Positions 28,547 to 37,721 of a DNA stretch of 64,000 nt are shown here, one piece after another. The stretch covers positions 434,001 through 498,000 of the forward strand of contig NZ_SZUA01000003.1 in assembly GCF_005239095.1 (NCBI RefSeq). Reading direction: 5' to 3'. Position numbers and translations under genes: made by a program. Origin of the DNA: Luteimonas gilva (lineage in GTDB: Bacteria; Pseudomonadota; Gammaproteobacteria; Xanthomonadales; Xanthomonadaceae). A model generated the notes under the pieces. That model saw nothing but the letters and a program-made list of their open reading frames with translations. It had not been told where the DNA came from and did not search any database. How positions within the stretch are numbered: the stretch's first letter is position 1; each line of letters opens with the position of its first letter.

Positions 28547-31500
28547 CTAGAGCGTCTCGACCTCGACCCATTCGCCCTCTTCGTTCTGCTCCCATTTGGG
28601 CAGCCGATCGTCCGGGCGCAGATGCACCAAATTGGTCGGGATGCGCACGGTCCAAGGCTCGCCTTGCGGGATTTCGTCGCCGGGTCGATCCAGCCGTTCG
28701 GCGATTTCGTCGGCGATGGGCAGATACAAAGGACTGCTGATGGTTGGAAGCGGACCGCCCTCCCACAACTCGCCATAGGTCATGAAGTGGTCGATGGCGC
28801 CTTCGAAACCGGGCCGTGCCGGCACCGACACGCGCGCGTAGCCCGCTTTGAGGAACTGGGTGAAGAGCGGGTCGGGATCGTCGAACGCGATGCGGTCTTC
28901 CCACTCGCTCTTGCGGCCCCAGAAGTAGGGATAGGTGATCCAGGTCAGGTGTTCCCACTCGAAGGCTTGTTCGAAGAAGCGGACGTACGCTCCTTCCTTG
29001 GCCGCCTCGGATACGTCGATCTGGGGCATGCCGGTGCTCGGGGCGCTCTCGATCGCATCGAACAGGTCGTAATGCTGGTCGGTCAGGATGCTGATGCAGT
29101 CCTTCTTCAACTCGTCCTTCATGCGTTCCAGGTTCAACGCCGGGTTGGCGCCCTTGATCGCCACGCCTGCTTGTACTTCGATGTTGGCCAGTTTTTCTTC
29201 GTACTCGGACAGGCGAGCCCGGTAGGCGCTCAGCAGCTTGGCGTGGGTGTCGGCCCGCCACTTGCGCATCGCGAGCTCCGTGCGCTGGCACTTCACCTCG
29301 ATCGTAAGCCCCACGTTGGCCACGCGATTGGTGATCATCGCGAACGGCACGCTGCCCGTTTCGTTGGAGAGCGTAAGCGTCTGCATGGTCGGATAGGTCA
29401 TGTCGTCGTCCATGCTGATCTGGCGGAAGTTGTCGCCGACCACCGCGAACAGCGCCCAATTCTGCTCCCAGTAGAAGACCAGCGTGCCGAGATACGCTTT
29501 GATCGCCTCGTAGCCGTCTTCGATGGCGATCTGCCCGGAGTGGTTCATCATCGTGGGCGGCTCTTCGTCGTTGGCCTTGAAGTCCGCGGCCACCGTGCGG
29601 TACATCTCCGGCGGCGGGGACACGTCGGTCGCCGAATAGGCGTTCACCCAGTCGCCGTAGTTGGTTTCGGTGATCTGCTCGGGCGTGAGGGTGAATTCCT
29701 CGGGCTTTTCCAACTCCACGGCGCTTTCGTGCGCCGACTGCATGGCCTTGATCAGATAGGCCGCGGGTTCGGGCACCATGAAGTCGAACATGGTGCGCAG
29801 GCCGTAGTTGAACATCTGCGCCTGGTAGACCTTGTTGACCCACTGGTAGACGCCGGAGATGTGCCCGGTACCGCCGGTGTTGTCCAGGATGTGGCTGTTT
29901 TTCTCCGCCACCTCGTTGGTGATGCGGAGAGTGGTTCGCTTCAGCACTCTCTCGCTGATCTTGTTGGAGCTGCGCTGGGTGACGTCCTGAGAGAAGCTCG
30001 ATGCGGACTTGGTCGCTTCCTCTTTGGAGCGCGAGAGCGAGCCTTCGGCGCTGGCGGTGAATTCCACCGTCGGACCATATTTGCCCGAGACCGTGAGCCC
30101 CGCTTTCAATGAGGCATCTTCCTTGATCGTTTCGCTGCTTTCCCGGGTCATTTCGAACCGGTCGGTCGTTTCCAGCTCCCGTTCCTGCGAAGTCGACACC
30201 TCCGTTTCCAGGAAGGTGATTTCCTCGGTCTGCTTCTTGGTGGTGTGTTCGCGCTCCTTGCGCTCGCCCTTGAGCACATTCTCGATGTGGGCGACATCGG
30301 CCCCCTCGTAGCCGATCAGCTGCTGGCGCACCATAAGCAGGTCCGCAACCCCCGCGGGCTTGACCTCGCCACGCGTGCCAGGAACGCTCTCCCCGAACGG
30401 GAAGAAGCCCGGCAGGGCGCCGATGCCGCTGAGCACGCTGCCCATCATGGAGGCCCTGGTGGTCTTCATGGCCACCAGCGTGCCGCCCACGCGCTTAAAG
30501 CGGCGCTCGACGACCGGGCCCAGCGTATTGACCAGTTCGGACTGGGTCGCTTCACGCGCCTTCGTCAGATCGGCGACGATGCGCTCCATGCCCATGCGCT
30601 CGGGTGCGAGAGCCTGTTCCTTGAGCACCTTCTGAGTGGACTGGCTGAGCTTGCCCGCGGCCGTTTCCGTCAAGCGCAGGCCTTCCTTGCGGAATTGTGC
30701 GGCGGTGATCGCAGGACTGCCGGCCAACGCGAGGGACCGAAGTTTGTCGCCGCCGGTGTCCTCGGACAGCGGCGTGAGCGTGCGAGGCTCGCCGTTCTCG
30801 CGCGGGTTGTTCAAGACCCGCTCCCAATGCCGCAACTGCAAGTCGGACAGCTTTTCGGAGAACCCCGCGCGCGACCGCAACATCGCTTCGATTTCCAGTC
30901 CCTTGATCGGATCGCGTTGCTTGGCGGGTTGGGGTTGGGTGCTCTCGAAATCTTCGCCGCCGAACTTGGCGAGTTCTTGGAGCGCGGCCGTCAGGCTGCG
31001 ATGGCGCGCGATGAGCGCGTCGACGGACTTCCGATGCGCGCCCTGCGCGTCTTCGCGCGCCTTGCGGGCCTTGTCGCGCTGCTCCTGGCTCAAGCGCAGG
31101 ATCGAAAGCAGGCGCTCCTTGGACGGCAGCTCGACCGATCGGCGGCGATATCGGCGCAATGCGGCCGGGGTTTCCGGGAATGTCTCGTCCTCGGCAGCCT
31201 TCATCACGACTTCCAACGTGCGCAGTTGTCCGGTCAGCGTTTCGACGGGACGGAAGTGCTCTTCGGGAAGTTGCTTGATGGCGGTAATGCTGTCGCGAAG
31301 ACGCGACAGTGCGCTCGCGAAAGCGTCCTTTTTCACTAGCGAGGCCGGCTCGGTGCCGAAATGGTCCTTGATCGCCCGGGACACATCGTCCGGGTTCACC
31401 TCATCCTCGTTCTCCAGGCCATCGAGGGCTTCGGAGAAGGCAGCGAGCTGTTCGGCAAGCGGCGTGTCGGACGGATTCCCGAGAAAGTCCTCGGTTTCGA

Positions 31501-31663
31501 TGAACTTCCTGGCCAGATCCTTGAGGCCCTGACGATTGCCGCTGCCTGCCAGGCGCAGTAGCGCGATTTGGTAGGGCGTGTTCTGCGATAGGCGGATGCT
31601 GGGGTTTTTGGGGTCTTGCGCGATGGCGGGACGCGTCAAGACCAGACGGAACAGCGGCTCCAT
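28547..31663 (-). CDS. Large unrecognised protein co-encoded with a pretoxin protein
   Basis: A 1038-residue protein that I cannot place in a named family. The N-terminal 450 residues are helical and charged. A segment near 440-560 (MVRQQLIGYEGADVAHIENV, then a long Glu/Lys/Thr-rich stretch with REHTTKKQTEE) looks like a coiled coil. A serine-rich region follows (SLSRSKEEATKSASSFSQDV). The C-terminal third has aromatic-rich conserved-looking blocks (WEHLTWITYPYFWGRKSEW, DPDPLFTQFLKAGYARVSVP). No signal peptide or membrane helix is seen. ATG 31663 has AGGAG nine bases upstream; a TTG at 31669 is less likely. A structural, chaperone or delivery role for the downstream toxin is suggested by the tight linkage, but not shown. 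Confidence 0.8.
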   Translation of the reverse strand: MEPLFRLVLTRPAIAQDPKNPSIRLSQNTPYQIALLRLAGSGNRQGLKDLARKFIETEDFLGNPSDTPLAEQLAAFSEALDGLENEDEVNPDDVSRAIKDHFGTEPASLVKKDAFASALSRLRDSITAIKQLPEEHFRPVETLTGQLRTLEVVMKAAEDETFPETPAALRRYRRRSVELPSKERLLSILRLSQEQRDKARKAREDAQGAHRKSVDALIARHRSLTAALQELAKFGGEDFESTQPQPAKQRDPIKGLEIEAMLRSRAGFSEKLSDLQLRHWERVLNNPRENGEPRTLTPLSEDTGGDKLRSLALAGSPAITAAQFRKEGLRLTETAAGKLSQSTQKVLKEQALAPERMGMERIVADLTKAREATQSELVNTLGPVVERRFKRVGGTLVAMKTTRASMMGSVLSGIGALPGFFPFGESVPGTRGEVKPAGVADLLMVRQQLIGYEGADVAHIENVLKGERKEREHTTKKQTEEITFLETEVSTSQERELETTDRFEMTRESSETIKEDASLKAGLTVSGKYGPTVEFTASAEGSLSRSKEEATKSASSFSQDVTQRSSNKISERVLKRTTLRITNEVAEKNSHILDNTGGTGHISGVYQWVNKVYQAQMFNYGLRTMFDFMVPEPAAYLIKAMQSAHESAVELEKPEEFTLTPEQITETNYGDWVNAYSATDVSPPPEMYRTVAADFKANDEEPPTMMNHSGQIAIEDGYEAIKAYLGTLVFYWEQNWALFAVVGDNFRQISMDDDMTYPTMQTLTLSNETGSVPFAMITNRVANVGLTIEVKCQRTELAMRKWRADTHAKLLSAYRARLSEYEEKLANIEVQAGVAIKGANPALNLERMKDELKKDCISILTDQHYDLFDAIESAPSTGMPQIDVSEAAKEGAYVRFFEQAFEWEHLTWITYPYFWGRKSEWEDRIAFDDPDPLFTQFLKAGYARVSVPARPGFEGAIDHFMTYGELWEGGPLPTISSPLYLPIADEIAERLDRPGDEIPQGEPWTVRIPTNLVHLRPDDRLPKWEQNEEGEWVEVETL

Positions 31664-32080
31664 GCTCAATTACTCCTGCGTTGTCGCAGTGCGCTGACGC
31701 GCCACTGCGGGGGATATCCCTTTCAACGGCAGGGCCAGCCGGTATAGGACACGGCGGTCGTCGATTCGCGATGCGCATCCCGCTACAACGAACTATTTAC
31801 AGGATGCGTCCTGTTTACCAAGCTGCCACCGCACACCTAAGGACGAGCCGGCGCGAGCGGCGAAGACGGCACGCCGCCGACCCCCGGCCCAAGCTTGTCC
31901 TTGAGTGCGTCGAGGGCGAACTATTTGGGCGCCACGGCGCCTTGCCGAGCTCGCACATGTCGCCCACCTGCAGGTACGATTGCCTGCCTCGGACCTGGAT
32001 CCGACACTGGCTCGCACCCGACGATCGCCGCCATTTCCGCGTGCGCCATGTGTGCACTGAGCTAAGCGTTTTTTGATTTT
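31664..32080. other. Intergenic region with no supported gene
   Basis: 417 bases between the divergent toxin module and dusA. Open frames on both strands lack ribosome sites and domains. It should hold the promoters of both flanking genes; no clear sigma70 pair was identified. Confidence 0.5.
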
Positions 32081-33076
32081 TTGGACAATTCGTTGAATTA
32101 CGACGGAAAAACTCTCGCTGTCGCGCCGATGATGGACTGGACGGACACGCATTGCCGCGTGTTCCACCGGCTGCTGGCGCCGCATGCGCGGCTGTACACC
32201 GAGATGGTGCATGCCAATGCGGTGCTGTTGGGCGATCGCGGCCGGTTGTTGGCGATGGATCCGGTCGAGCATCCGGTCGCGTTGCAATTGGGCGGCAGCG
32301 AGCCGGCGATGTTGGCGCAGGCGGCGCAAATCGGCGCCGAGCGCGGCTTCGACGAGATCAATCTCAACGTCGGTTGTCCTTCCGACCGGGTCCAGGCCGG
32401 GCGTTTCGGCGCCTGCTTGATGCGCGAACCGACGTTGGTCGCCGACAGCGTCGCGGCGATGATCGCGTCCTGCACGGTGCCGGTGACGGTGAAGTGCCGG
32501 CTCGGGGTGGACGACGACCACGAATATTCGCGTTTCCTGCATTTCATCGACACGGTCGCGCAAGCCGGCTGCGGCACTTTCGTCGTCCACGCACGCAACG
32601 CCTGGTTGAAGGGTTTGTCGCCGAAGGAAAACCGCGAAGTGCCGCCGCTGCGCTACGACTGGGCGTATGCGTTGAAGCGCGACCGGCCGGCGCTGGCGGT
32701 GGTGGTCAACGGCGGCATCGCGAGCGAGGCCGAAGCGACGGCGCATTTGGCGCATGCCGACGGCGCGATGCTCGGCCGGGCCGCGTATCACGATCCGTAT
32801 TTGTTGCACCGGCTCGATGTCGCCTGGTTCGGCGGCGATTTGCGGACGCGTGCCGAACTATTGCGCGCGCTGCGGCCGTACGTGGAAGCGCAGCTCGCGA
32901 ACGGCGTCGCGCTCAAGCACATCGCGCGCCACGTGCTGGGCTTGTTCCACGGCCAGCCGGGCGGGCGCGCGTTCCGGCAAATCCTCAGCGAAGGCGCGCA
33001 TCGCTCCGGCGCGGACTGGTCCTTGATCGAAAGCGCGATCGCCGCGACAGCGCCGCATTCCCGCGTCGCCGCCTGA
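32081..33076 (+). CDS. dusA: tRNA-dihydrouridine synthase A
   Basis: Flavin-dependent reductase that makes dihydrouridine at positions 20/20a of the tRNA D-loop. The 331-residue TIM-barrel protein shows APMMDWTD near residue 15, INLNVGCPSDRVQAGRFGACLM with the catalytic cysteine, VTVKCRLGVDD and VVVNGGI, all typical of DusA. The start is a TTG at 32081 giving the normal N terminus just before APMMDWTD; the first ATG in frame is inside that motif and would remove a barrel strand. A second gene begins 3 bases after its stop, so the two probably form an operon. Confidence 0.92.
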   Translation: MDNSLNYDGKTLAVAPMMDWTDTHCRVFHRLLAPHARLYTEMVHANAVLLGDRGRLLAMDPVEHPVALQLGGSEPAMLAQAAQIGAERGFDEINLNVGCPSDRVQAGRFGACLMREPTLVADSVAAMIASCTVPVTVKCRLGVDDDHEYSRFLHFIDTVAQAGCGTFVVHARNAWLKGLSPKENREVPPLRYDWAYALKRDRPALAVVVNGGIASEAEATAHLAHADGAMLGRAAYHDPYLLHRLDVAWFGGDLRTRAELLRALRPYVEAQLANGVALKHIARHVLGLFHGQPGGRAFRQILSEGAHRSGADWSLIESAIAATAPHSRVAA

Positions 33077-33079
33077 CAA

Positions 33080-33988
33080 ATGATCACGCGCGCTGCCGAC
33101 GCCTTTTTCGCCTTCGCCCGCGGCTGCGCGCCGGATTTCGGCCCGGCGACCGCGAAAGCCGCATTCTTGGTCGCGCCCGACGGTTTCGCCCGTGCCGACC
33201 AGTCGGCGCAGGACAATCGCTACATGGCCGGCGCCGATGCGTTCGATGCGGCGCGCGCTTCGGCCGAACACCGCGAACTGCAGCGCGCGTTGTCGCAAAG
33301 CTTGCCGACGATCTGCTTTCCGGGCGATCCGGATGCGCCCGACGCATTGTTTCCGAACAACGTCTTCGCGACCGCGTCGGGCAAGCTGATCGTAGGCCGC
33401 ATGCGCCATCCGGTGCGGCAGCGCGAGGCCGAGCGCGACGACATCCGCGGCTGGTTCCGCGACGTGCTGGGCTACGCCGAAACCGATCTCTCGCGCCAAC
33501 CGCACGCTTGCGAGCTGACCGGCGCGTTGGTGATCGACCGCGCCCGCGGCCTTGGCTTCTGCGGCTTATCCGAACGCTGCGACGAGGAAGGCGCGCGGCT
33601 GATGCACGAAGCCTTCGGCCTGCGGGCCACGCTGCTGTTCGACTTGGCGCCCGGCGAGTACCACAGCAACGTCGTGCTGGCCGTATTGGCCGGGCGCGCG
33701 GTCCTGGTCTGCGCCGATGGCTTCGCCGATCCGGCGGTCGCCGAGGCCATCGCCGGCGCGTACGCGCATGCGCTGCGCCTGACCGCCGCCCAGCGCCTGG
33801 CCTTCGCCGGCAATGCGATCGCTCTGTCCGAGGATGCCGTTTGGATGAGCGCCGCGGCCGAAAGCGCTTTGGCCCCGGCCGACCGCGCGGTGCTGGCCGA
33901 CGCGGGATTCGAGGTCCGCTCGGTCGATCTGCGGACCATAGAATCGGCCGGCGGCTCGCTGCGCTGCTGCGTAGCCGAGCTGTTCTGA
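33080..33988 (+). CDS. Amidinotransferase/guanidino-group hydrolase (DDAH/CtlX-like)
   Basis: A 302-residue member of the arginine-deiminase-type fold. Visible landmarks are FPNNVFATA (substrate loop), ELTGALVIDR, the histidine in GEYHSNVVLAVL and a C-terminal catalytic cysteine in GGSLRCCVAELF. Related proteins hydrolyse citrulline, dimethylarginine or arginine; the exact substrate cannot be read from the sequence. It overlaps the dusA operon by position. An arginase gene at 46.8 kb shows that the strain has another arginine-degrading enzyme. Confidence 0.8.
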   Translation: MITRAADAFFAFARGCAPDFGPATAKAAFLVAPDGFARADQSAQDNRYMAGADAFDAARASAEHRELQRALSQSLPTICFPGDPDAPDALFPNNVFATASGKLIVGRMRHPVRQREAERDDIRGWFRDVLGYAETDLSRQPHACELTGALVIDRARGLGFCGLSERCDEEGARLMHEAFGLRATLLFDLAPGEYHSNVVLAVLAGRAVLVCADGFADPAVAEAIAGAYAHALRLTAAQRLAFAGNAIALSEDAVWMSAAAESALAPADRAVLADAGFEVRSVDLRTIESAGGSLRCCVAELF

Positions 33989-34130
33989 GCTCCTTTCGGC
34001 GCCGCCGGGACTGAACCGCAGCCTGCCGCACCGGCAAAAGTTAAGGACGGATTCACTGCCGGCTTTCGAAAATCGACTTCCCGAACGGATCCTCTGGTCC
34101 GTCGTCCTGTGCTGGATCCCGAGATTGCCC

Positions 34131-34502
34131 ATGTCGCCGCTGTGCCGCCCCCTGCTGCTGGTGCTGCTGACCGTCCTCGCCGCAGGCGCGGCGGAGCCGG
34201 TGCGTGCGCAGGCCGTACCGCAGCGGGAACGCTACCAGGATCCGCGCGATCGCGGACAGGGCCAATCCGACCGCGACCGGCGCGGTTCGGAGCTGTCCGA
34301 TTCGGTGCGCCGGGTCGAGCGGGAAACCCGCGGCCAGGTACTCAGCGCCGAACGGCTCCAGTACGATGGCCGCGAGCTCAACCGGGTCAAGGTGGTCGAT
34401 GGCCAAGGCCGCGTTCGCGTCTACGTCGACGATCCTTCGCAGCGCGGCCGTAGCGCCGACGCCCGTACACGCCGCGATGACGACGACGAGCCCAACCTCT
34501 AG
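34131..34502 (+). CDS. Periplasmic PepSY-like small protein
   Basis: A 123-residue protein with a signal peptide (PLLLVLLTVLAAGAA, cut near VRAQA), a charged arginine/aspartate-rich middle (RDPRDRGQ-type) and a PepSY-like segment (SVRRVERETRGQVLSAERLQ to VRVYVDDP). It lies 57 bases upstream of phoP in the same direction. PepSY proteins next to PhoP/PhoQ are recurrent in Xanthomonadaceae and may modulate the sensor; that role is inference. The ATG at 34131 is preferred over an in-frame TTG at 34125. Confidence 0.75.
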   Translation: MSPLCRPLLLVLLTVLAAGAAEPVRAQAVPQRERYQDPRDRGQGQSDRDRRGSELSDSVRRVERETRGQVLSAERLQYDGRELNRVKVVDGQGRVRVYVDDPSQRGRSADARTRRDDDDEPNL

Positions 34503-34559
34503 CCCGTCTCCGCATTGTCTCCGGCTGCGGCCGGCCGATCCCTCTTTTGGAGTTCGCTG

Positions 34560-35246
34560 ATGAGAATCCTGCTCGTCGAAGACGAAGCCCCGCTGCGCGA
34601 AACCCTCGCTGCGCGCCTGAAGCGCGAAGGCTACGCGGTGGACGCCGCGCAAGACGGCGAGGAAGGCCTGTACATGGGCCGCGAGGTGCCGTTCGACGTG
34701 GGCATCATCGATTTGGGTCTGCCGAAGATGTCGGGCATGGAGCTGATCAAGGCGCTGCGCGACGAAGGCAAGCAGTTTCCGGTGCTGATCCTGACCGCGC
34801 GCTCGAGCTGGCAGGACAAGGTCGACGGCCTCAAGCACGGCGCCGACGATTACTTGGTCAAGCCTTTCCACGTCGAAGAACTGCTCGCGCGGATCAATGC
34901 GCTGGTCCGGCGCGCCGCCGGCTGGAGCAAGCCGACCCTGGAATGCGGCCCGGTCACTTTGGATCTGGCCGCGCAGACGGTCAGCGTCAACGGCGCCAAC
35001 GTCGACCTGACCAGCTACGAGTACAAAGTGCTGGAATACCTGATGATGCACGCCGGCGAGCTGGTCTCGAAGGCCGACTTGACCGAGCACATCTACCAGC
35101 AGGATTTCGACCGCGACTCCAACGTGCTCGAAGTCTTCATCGGCCGCTTGCGCAAGAAGCTGGACCCGGACGGCGCCTTGAAGCCGATCGAGACCGTGCG
35201 CGGCCGCGGCTACCGCTTCGCGATCGCGCGCAGCAACGAAGGCTGA
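34560..35246 (+). CDS. phoP: Response regulator PhoP-like
   Basis: A 228-residue OmpR-family regulator. The receiver has LLVEDEAPLRE, phosphoacceptor aspartate in IIDLGLPKMSG, the TARSSWQDKVDGLK stretch typical of PhoP, and DDYLVKPF. The C-terminal winged helix ends VRGRGYRFAI. It is followed by its sensor kinase gene. PhoP/PhoQ systems respond to low magnesium, acid and antimicrobial peptides and control envelope genes. GGAG stands 7 bases before the ATG; a longer frame from 34515 lacks a better site. Confidence 0.88.
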   Translation: MRILLVEDEAPLRETLAARLKREGYAVDAAQDGEEGLYMGREVPFDVGIIDLGLPKMSGMELIKALRDEGKQFPVLILTARSSWQDKVDGLKHGADDYLVKPFHVEELLARINALVRRAAGWSKPTLECGPVTLDLAAQTVSVNGANVDLTSYEYKVLEYLMMHAGELVSKADLTEHIYQQDFDRDSNVLEVFIGRLRKKLDPDGALKPIETVRGRGYRFAIARSNEG

Positions 35247-35354
35247 GGCGCGTTCGGCGCGCTCCCTTGGCGGCGGCCCGCGACGTTGCCGCCGCCGCTG
35301 CCATGCTGCACGCTAACGCCGTGCCGATGACCGACCTTCTCCGGAACCGCGAAC

Positions 35355-36755
35355 GTGGCTGAAGTCTGGCGCCCGCGTTCGCTCGCCGCGCGCCAGTTGC
35401 TGGCGGCCAGCTTGGGTTTGATCGCGTTCCTGGCCTTGGCGGGCTACGCGCTCGACCGCGCCTTCGTCGACACCGCCGAAACCAACCAGCGTCAGCGCCT
35501 GGAAAGCTTCGCCCTGGCCTACGCCGCCGACACCGATTTCGACATCGCCGGCGGCATCATCGCCCCCGACTTGCCGCCGGATCCGCGTTTCGACCGGCCG
35601 GGCAGCGGCCTGTACGCGGCGATCGCGCTGGCCGACGCGCCGGCATGGACGTCGATGTCGGCGCAGGGGCCGCGCCTGCCCGAGCCGAGCATGCTGGCGC
35701 CCGGCGAAACCAGCTTCGACGGCCCCTTGCCCATCGTCCAGATCAACGGCGAGGCCGGCCAGGTCTACCGTTACGGCAAGGGTTTCGTCTGGCCCGAACG
35801 TTCGACCGCGGCCGAATTCCCCTACACGATCTACGTGATGGAAGACACGCGCCAGGTGCAGGCGCAGATCACCGTGTTCCGGCGCGCGCTGTGGGGCTAC
35901 ATGAGCATCGGCGGCGCGGTGCTGCTGCTGCTGCAGCTGGTGGTGCTGCGCTGGAGCCTGTGGCCGCTGCGGCGCGTGATCGCCGAACTCAAGCGCGTGC
36001 AGCGCGGCGTGGCCCTGCGCATGAGCGAGCGCCACCCGCGCGAGCTGGAACCGCTCACCGACAGCATCAACGCTTTCATCGAGAGCGAACGCGAGAACCT
36101 CGACCGCCAGCGCAACACCTTGGCCGATCTGGCGCACAGCCTGAAGACGCCGCTGGCGGTGCTGCGCACGCGCCTGGACGACGGCGCGCCGGCCGGCGAA
36201 TTGCGCGAAGAATTGGACATCCAACTGCGCCGCATGAACGGCCTGGTTTCGTACCAGCTCGCGCGCGCGGCGTCCGGCGGGCACACCTTGTTCGCCGCGC
36301 CGGTGGAGATCGAGGCGCACGCCGAACAGATCGTGCGCGGCCTGGAGAAGATCTATTCCAGCAAGGGCGTGATCTGCGAATTCGACATCGATCCGCAAGC
36401 GCGCTTCCACGGCGAGTCGGGCGATCTGCAGGAGCTGCTCGGCAACTTGTTGGAGAACGCGTTCAAATGGGCGCGGCGGCGGGTGCTGCTCACCGCCCAT
36501 CGCGGTCCGGCCACCACCAACCGCCGTCCCGGCTTGATGCTGGCGGTGGACGACGACGGCCCCGGCATCGCCCCGGAAAACGTCGCCCAGCTGCTGCAGC
36601 GCGGCGTACGCGGCGACGAGCGCGTGCAAGGCCACGGCATCGGTTTGGCGATCGTGCAGGATATCGTCCACGGCTATCGCGGCGAGATGGAAGTGAGCTC
36701 GTCGGCGGAACTGGGCGGCGCCCGGTTCGAGATCAAGCTGCCCCCCGGTCTCTGA
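35355..36755 (+). CDS. phoQ: Sensor histidine kinase PhoQ-like
   Basis: A 466-residue membrane kinase starting at GTG 35355. Two membrane helices (about 15-33 and 180-202) flank a periplasmic PhoQ-type sensor region rich in acidic residues (YAADTDFDIAGG). The HAMP segment is followed by a DHp box LADLAHSLKTPLAVLRTRL and an ATP-binding domain with NLLENAFKWA, DDDGPGIAP and GHGIGLAIV. The system phosphorylates the PhoP encoded 108 bases upstream. It ends just before a nested REP hairpin cluster shared with the convergent mtfA. Confidence 0.88.
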   Translation: MAEVWRPRSLAARQLLAASLGLIAFLALAGYALDRAFVDTAETNQRQRLESFALAYAADTDFDIAGGIIAPDLPPDPRFDRPGSGLYAAIALADAPAWTSMSAQGPRLPEPSMLAPGETSFDGPLPIVQINGEAGQVYRYGKGFVWPERSTAAEFPYTIYVMEDTRQVQAQITVFRRALWGYMSIGGAVLLLLQLVVLRWSLWPLRRVIAELKRVQRGVALRMSERHPRELEPLTDSINAFIESERENLDRQRNTLADLAHSLKTPLAVLRTRLDDGAPAGELREELDIQLRRMNGLVSYQLARAASGGHTLFAAPVEIEAHAEQIVRGLEKIYSSKGVICEFDIDPQARFHGESGDLQELLGNLLENAFKWARRRVLLTAHRGPATTNRRPGLMLAVDDDGPGIAPENVAQLLQRGVRGDERVQGHGIGLAIVQDIVHGYRGEMEVSSSAELGGARFEIKLPPGL

Positions 36756-36766
36756 CGCCGTACTGT

Positions 36767-36944
36767 GTAGAGCGGAGCTTGCTCCGCTGCGCTTGCACTG
36801 CTTTTCGTAGGAGCGGCTTTAGCCGCGAGCCCTTTCTCTGAAATCGCCGTAATGTCGCGATTTGAAGGAAAAAACTCGCGACTAAAGCCGCTCCTACATA
36901 GAGCCGGATCAAAAGCGAAAGCAGCGAAGCAAGCTCCGCTCTAC
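36767..36944. repeat. Nested GTAG REP pairs forming a long cruciform
   Basis: An outer 24-bp pair (GTAGAGCGGAGCTTGCTCCG at 36767, its complement at 36921-36944) and an inner 23-bp pair (GTAGGAGCGGCTTTAGCCGC at 36807-36829, complement 36875-36897), each with one mismatch, plus a small AAATCGC/GCGATTT hairpin at the centre. It lies between convergent phoQ and mtfA and may act as a bidirectional terminator or mRNA stabiliser. Confidence 0.75.
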
Positions 36945-37699
36945 GAAGAAATAGCGAACGGCGAGGGGCCGTAGAACTCGACCAAATGTTCGGCGACTTC
37001 CGGCATCGCTTCGCGCAAGACATCCGGCGCGGAGAAATGGTATTCGCTGGCGACCGCGAAGAATTCTTCCGGGGCTTCGGCCGCGTATTCGTCGATCGCG
37101 GTCTGGCGTCCGCTTTCGACCTGCAAGCAAAGCGCGTCGTAAGCGGCTTGGAAATCGCGCGCCCATCGCTTCTGCCATTCGCGCGGCAGCGGCGGCGTGC
37201 CGTCCAGCGCGCCGTCCAAGGCGTCGAGCTTGTGCGCGATTTCGTGCGCGGCCACGCAGAAGCCGGCGTCGGGTTCGGCCAGATCGGCTTGGACGTCGGC
37301 CCAGGACAGGATCACCGGACCGGCTTCCCAAGCCTCGCCGATCAGTTCGTCGTCCCATTCGTGCATCACGCCGGCGGCATCGATGTGGCTGCGGTTGACC
37401 CGGAACGCTTCCGGATACACCAGCAACTGCGACCAGCCGCGCAAGCCTTCGGCGCCGAATTCGAGCAAGGGCAGGCAGCACAACGCCGCGAGCAGCGCGC
37501 GCTGAGTGGCGTCGAGTTCGAGGCCGGCGAGCGGCGTGATCGCTTTGCGATGCAGGAATTGCGCGCTCAGCGCGCGCAGGCGTTCGGCGCGATCGTCGTC
37601 TAGCGCGGCGACCCAAGGCACGGCCTTGCGTACATGCCGCCAAATCGCGGCATCGACGTTCGGCGGCTTGGGCCGCAGGCGTTGCAGGAGTTTGCGCAT
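36941..37699 (-). CDS. mtfA: M90-family zinc peptidase MtfA
   Basis: A 252-residue soluble metallopeptidase. The HEIAHKLD motif and the downstream glutamate in EEFFAVASEYHF supply the zinc ligands and catalytic glutamate. MtfA in enterobacteria binds the glucose regulator Mlc; outside that group its role is uncertain. The ATG at 37699 gives the usual family length; longer frames upstream have no coding character. It is convergent with phoQ, with the REP cluster between and partly over its 3' end. Confidence 0.88.
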   Translation of the reverse strand: MRKLLQRLRPKPPNVDAAIWRHVRKAVPWVAALDDDRAERLRALSAQFLHRKAITPLAGLELDATQRALLAALCCLPLLEFGAEGLRGWSQLLVYPEAFRVNRSHIDAAGVMHEWDDELIGEAWEAGPVILSWADVQADLAEPDAGFCVAAHEIAHKLDALDGALDGTPPLPREWQKRWARDFQAAYDALCLQVESGRQTAIDEYAAEAPEEFFAVASEYHFSAPDVLREAMPEVAEHLVEFYGPSPFAISS

Positions 37700-37721
37700 G
37701 CGGCGGCCGCGCGGCCGCCGG

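Noticed and set aside
26688..29843. A single 1051-residue frame covering the pretoxin gene
   Set aside because: Residues before the ATG at 28535 are an out-of-frame reading of the upstream gene's coding strand; the real upstream gene ends at 28547.
31681..32076. A possible 131-residue gene between the toxin module and dusA
   Set aside because: No ribosome site, no recognisable domain, and an overlapping open frame on the other strand has equal claim.
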